DNA from: an uncultured Spirochaetales bacterium
Lineage (GTDB): Bacteria; Spirochaetota; Spirochaetia; Sphaerochaetales; Sphaerochaetaceae
Direction: 5' to 3'
Length of the DNA: 23,049 bases
Assembly: GCA_937902565.1 (NCBI GenBank)
Contig: CALFMX010000313.1
Span: 1 to 23,049, forward strand
Below the pieces are notes generated by a model, which searched no databases, was not told the origin of the DNA, and saw nothing but the letters and a program-made list of their open reading frames with translations. The translations under genes and the position numbers were made by a program. Below are positions 22,630 through 23,049 of the stretch, piece after piece. Each line of letters begins with the position of its first letter. Within the stretch, counting starts at the first letter, position 1.

Positions 22630-22881
22630 TTGATTTTCGTAAGCAAAAGCGGCGATATAAAGGAACCTAGGAAGGAATACTATACAGCCACAGAAGAACA
22701 AAGACGACGGATTATTGCATTTCTTGACACCAACAAGACCTGTACCAACGCTGATGTGTGCCCCCTTTTGGAGATCAAGAAAACGCGGGCCAGTACGCTA
22801 CTCAATCAAATGGTAGACGACGGCCTCTTGATCGCAGAAGGCAAGAATAAGGGTCGAATATACCGAATCAGGAGTAGTTGA
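22630..22881 (+). CDS. Small winged-helix protein or C-terminal remnant of a larger gene
   Basis: Up to 83 codons from a TTG at 22630 to TGA at 22879-22881. Residues 20-80 read as a winged helix-turn-helix (EEQRRRIIAFLDTN, then NADVCPLLEIKKTRASTLLNQMVDDGLLIAEG, closing KGRIYRI). This is the type found at the C-terminus of RecG-like/AlbA_2 ATP-binding proteins and some Fic proteins. There is no ATG or convincing ribosome binding site; the frame is open back to a TAA at 22573-22575 with only the TTG as a start. Composition is more AT-rich than the neighbours. Most likely the surviving 3' end of a lost gene; a real small regulator is possible. Confidence 0.5.
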   Translation: MIFVSKSGDIKEPRKEYYTATEEQRRRIIAFLDTNKTCTNADVCPLLEIKKTRASTLLNQMVDDGLLIAEGKNKGRIYRIRSS

Positions 22882-22895
22882 ATCGGATCTGTTGA

Positions 22896-22920
22896 TGCAG
22901 GTCCTTGAGAGGGACCTGCA
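22896..22920. terminator. Hairpin between convergent genes
   Basis: TGCAGGTCC (22896-22904) and GGACCTGCA (22912-22920) are perfect 9-bp arms with a 7-base loop. It lies 15 bases after the winged-helix ORF and 28 bases after the stop of the - strand gene. No T run follows on either strand, so it may be a Rho-assisted or weak bidirectional terminator. Confidence 0.5.
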
Positions 22921-22947
22921 CCGGCGGAGTGGGATACAAGAAGGGGC

Positions 22948-23049
22948 TCACCCCTCCTTCTTCTTGTCCTCTCGCTTTCCCAATGCCAGGATCACCAGAT
23001 AGATCAACAGGATGACTACAAAGATTGCAACCATCCCCCGCCCCATCAA
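22948..23049 (-). CDS. 3' end of a gene with a membrane helix (partial)
   Basis: On the - strand the frame is open from the window edge to a TGA at 22948-22950, 33 codons. It encodes a hydrophobic helix (MVAIFVVILLIYLVILAL) followed by a strongly charged tail (GKREDKKKEG). It is either the C-terminal membrane anchor of a larger protein continuing past the window, or a tiny membrane protein starting at the ATG at 23046. Too little is visible to name it. Confidence 0.45.
   Translation of the reverse strand: MMGRGMVAIFVVILLIYLVILALGKREDKKKEG

Noticed and set aside
1..23049. CRISPR arrays, tRNA or rRNA genes, insertion sequences
   Set aside because: No repeat-spacer pattern, cloverleaf, rRNA-like stretch, transposase or terminal inverted repeats were recognised on either strand.

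Overview
The window reads as a GC-rich bacterial chromosome segment, most likely from a Sphaerochaeta-like spirochaete. This placement is an inference. It rests on the style of the two periplasmic binding-protein signal peptides (ending LFA-AGSGE and LFA-QGTKE), a BMP-family nucleoside importer, sugar importers encoded without their own ATPase, and a fused, FAD-less xanthine-dehydrogenase-type enzyme. Genes are densely packed. No stretch over 300 bases lacks a gene; the largest gaps are 3040-3255, 11908-12051 and 16382-16517, and each is described below.

Left part (1-3039, + strand): an unrecognised partial ORF overlaps a 49-codon ORF. A tightly overlapping trio follows: membrane-anchored alpha/beta hydrolase, dCMP deaminase, and a PfkB sugar-phosphate kinase.

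Purine region (3175-10573, + strand): a near-consensus promoter (TTGACA-17-TATACT) and a leader hairpin precede a BMP-family binding protein. A strong hairpin with a T run separates it from a double-domain ABC ATPase and two permeases. Directly downstream lies an 856-residue molybdenum hydroxylase that fuses the two [2Fe-2S] domains to the molybdopterin domain. Together they suggest uptake of a nucleoside or purine base followed by hydroxylation.

Middle (10570-12423, - strand): a visibly more AT-rich AAA/DUF4143 ATPase meets the hydroxylase gene tail to tail. A small FMN-binding split-barrel protein lies beyond it.

Sugar region (12482-21974): a divergent cluster around a 136-bp AT-rich control region. 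Leftward run a family-1 sugar-binding protein, two CUT1 permeases and a xylose-isomerase-like TIM-barrel protein whose two catalytic glutamates are replaced. Rightward run an RpiR/SIS regulator, 6-phosphogluconate dehydrogenase, a PfkB kinase broken by an internal frame-shifting deletion, a zinc-dependent medium-chain dehydrogenase and a Gfo/Idh/MocA oxidoreductase. The gene set fits catabolism of a sugar acid, polyol or related compound that ends at 6-phosphogluconate and ribulose-5-phosphate. The substrate cannot be read from the sequence.

Right end (21989-23049): a single-domain asparaginase-like protein has an inverted repeat across its putative promoter and ribosome binding site. It is followed by a small winged-helix ORF that may be a gene remnant, a hairpin between converging genes, and the 3' end of a - strand gene with a membrane segment. 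No rRNA, tRNA, CRISPR array or insertion sequence was seen.
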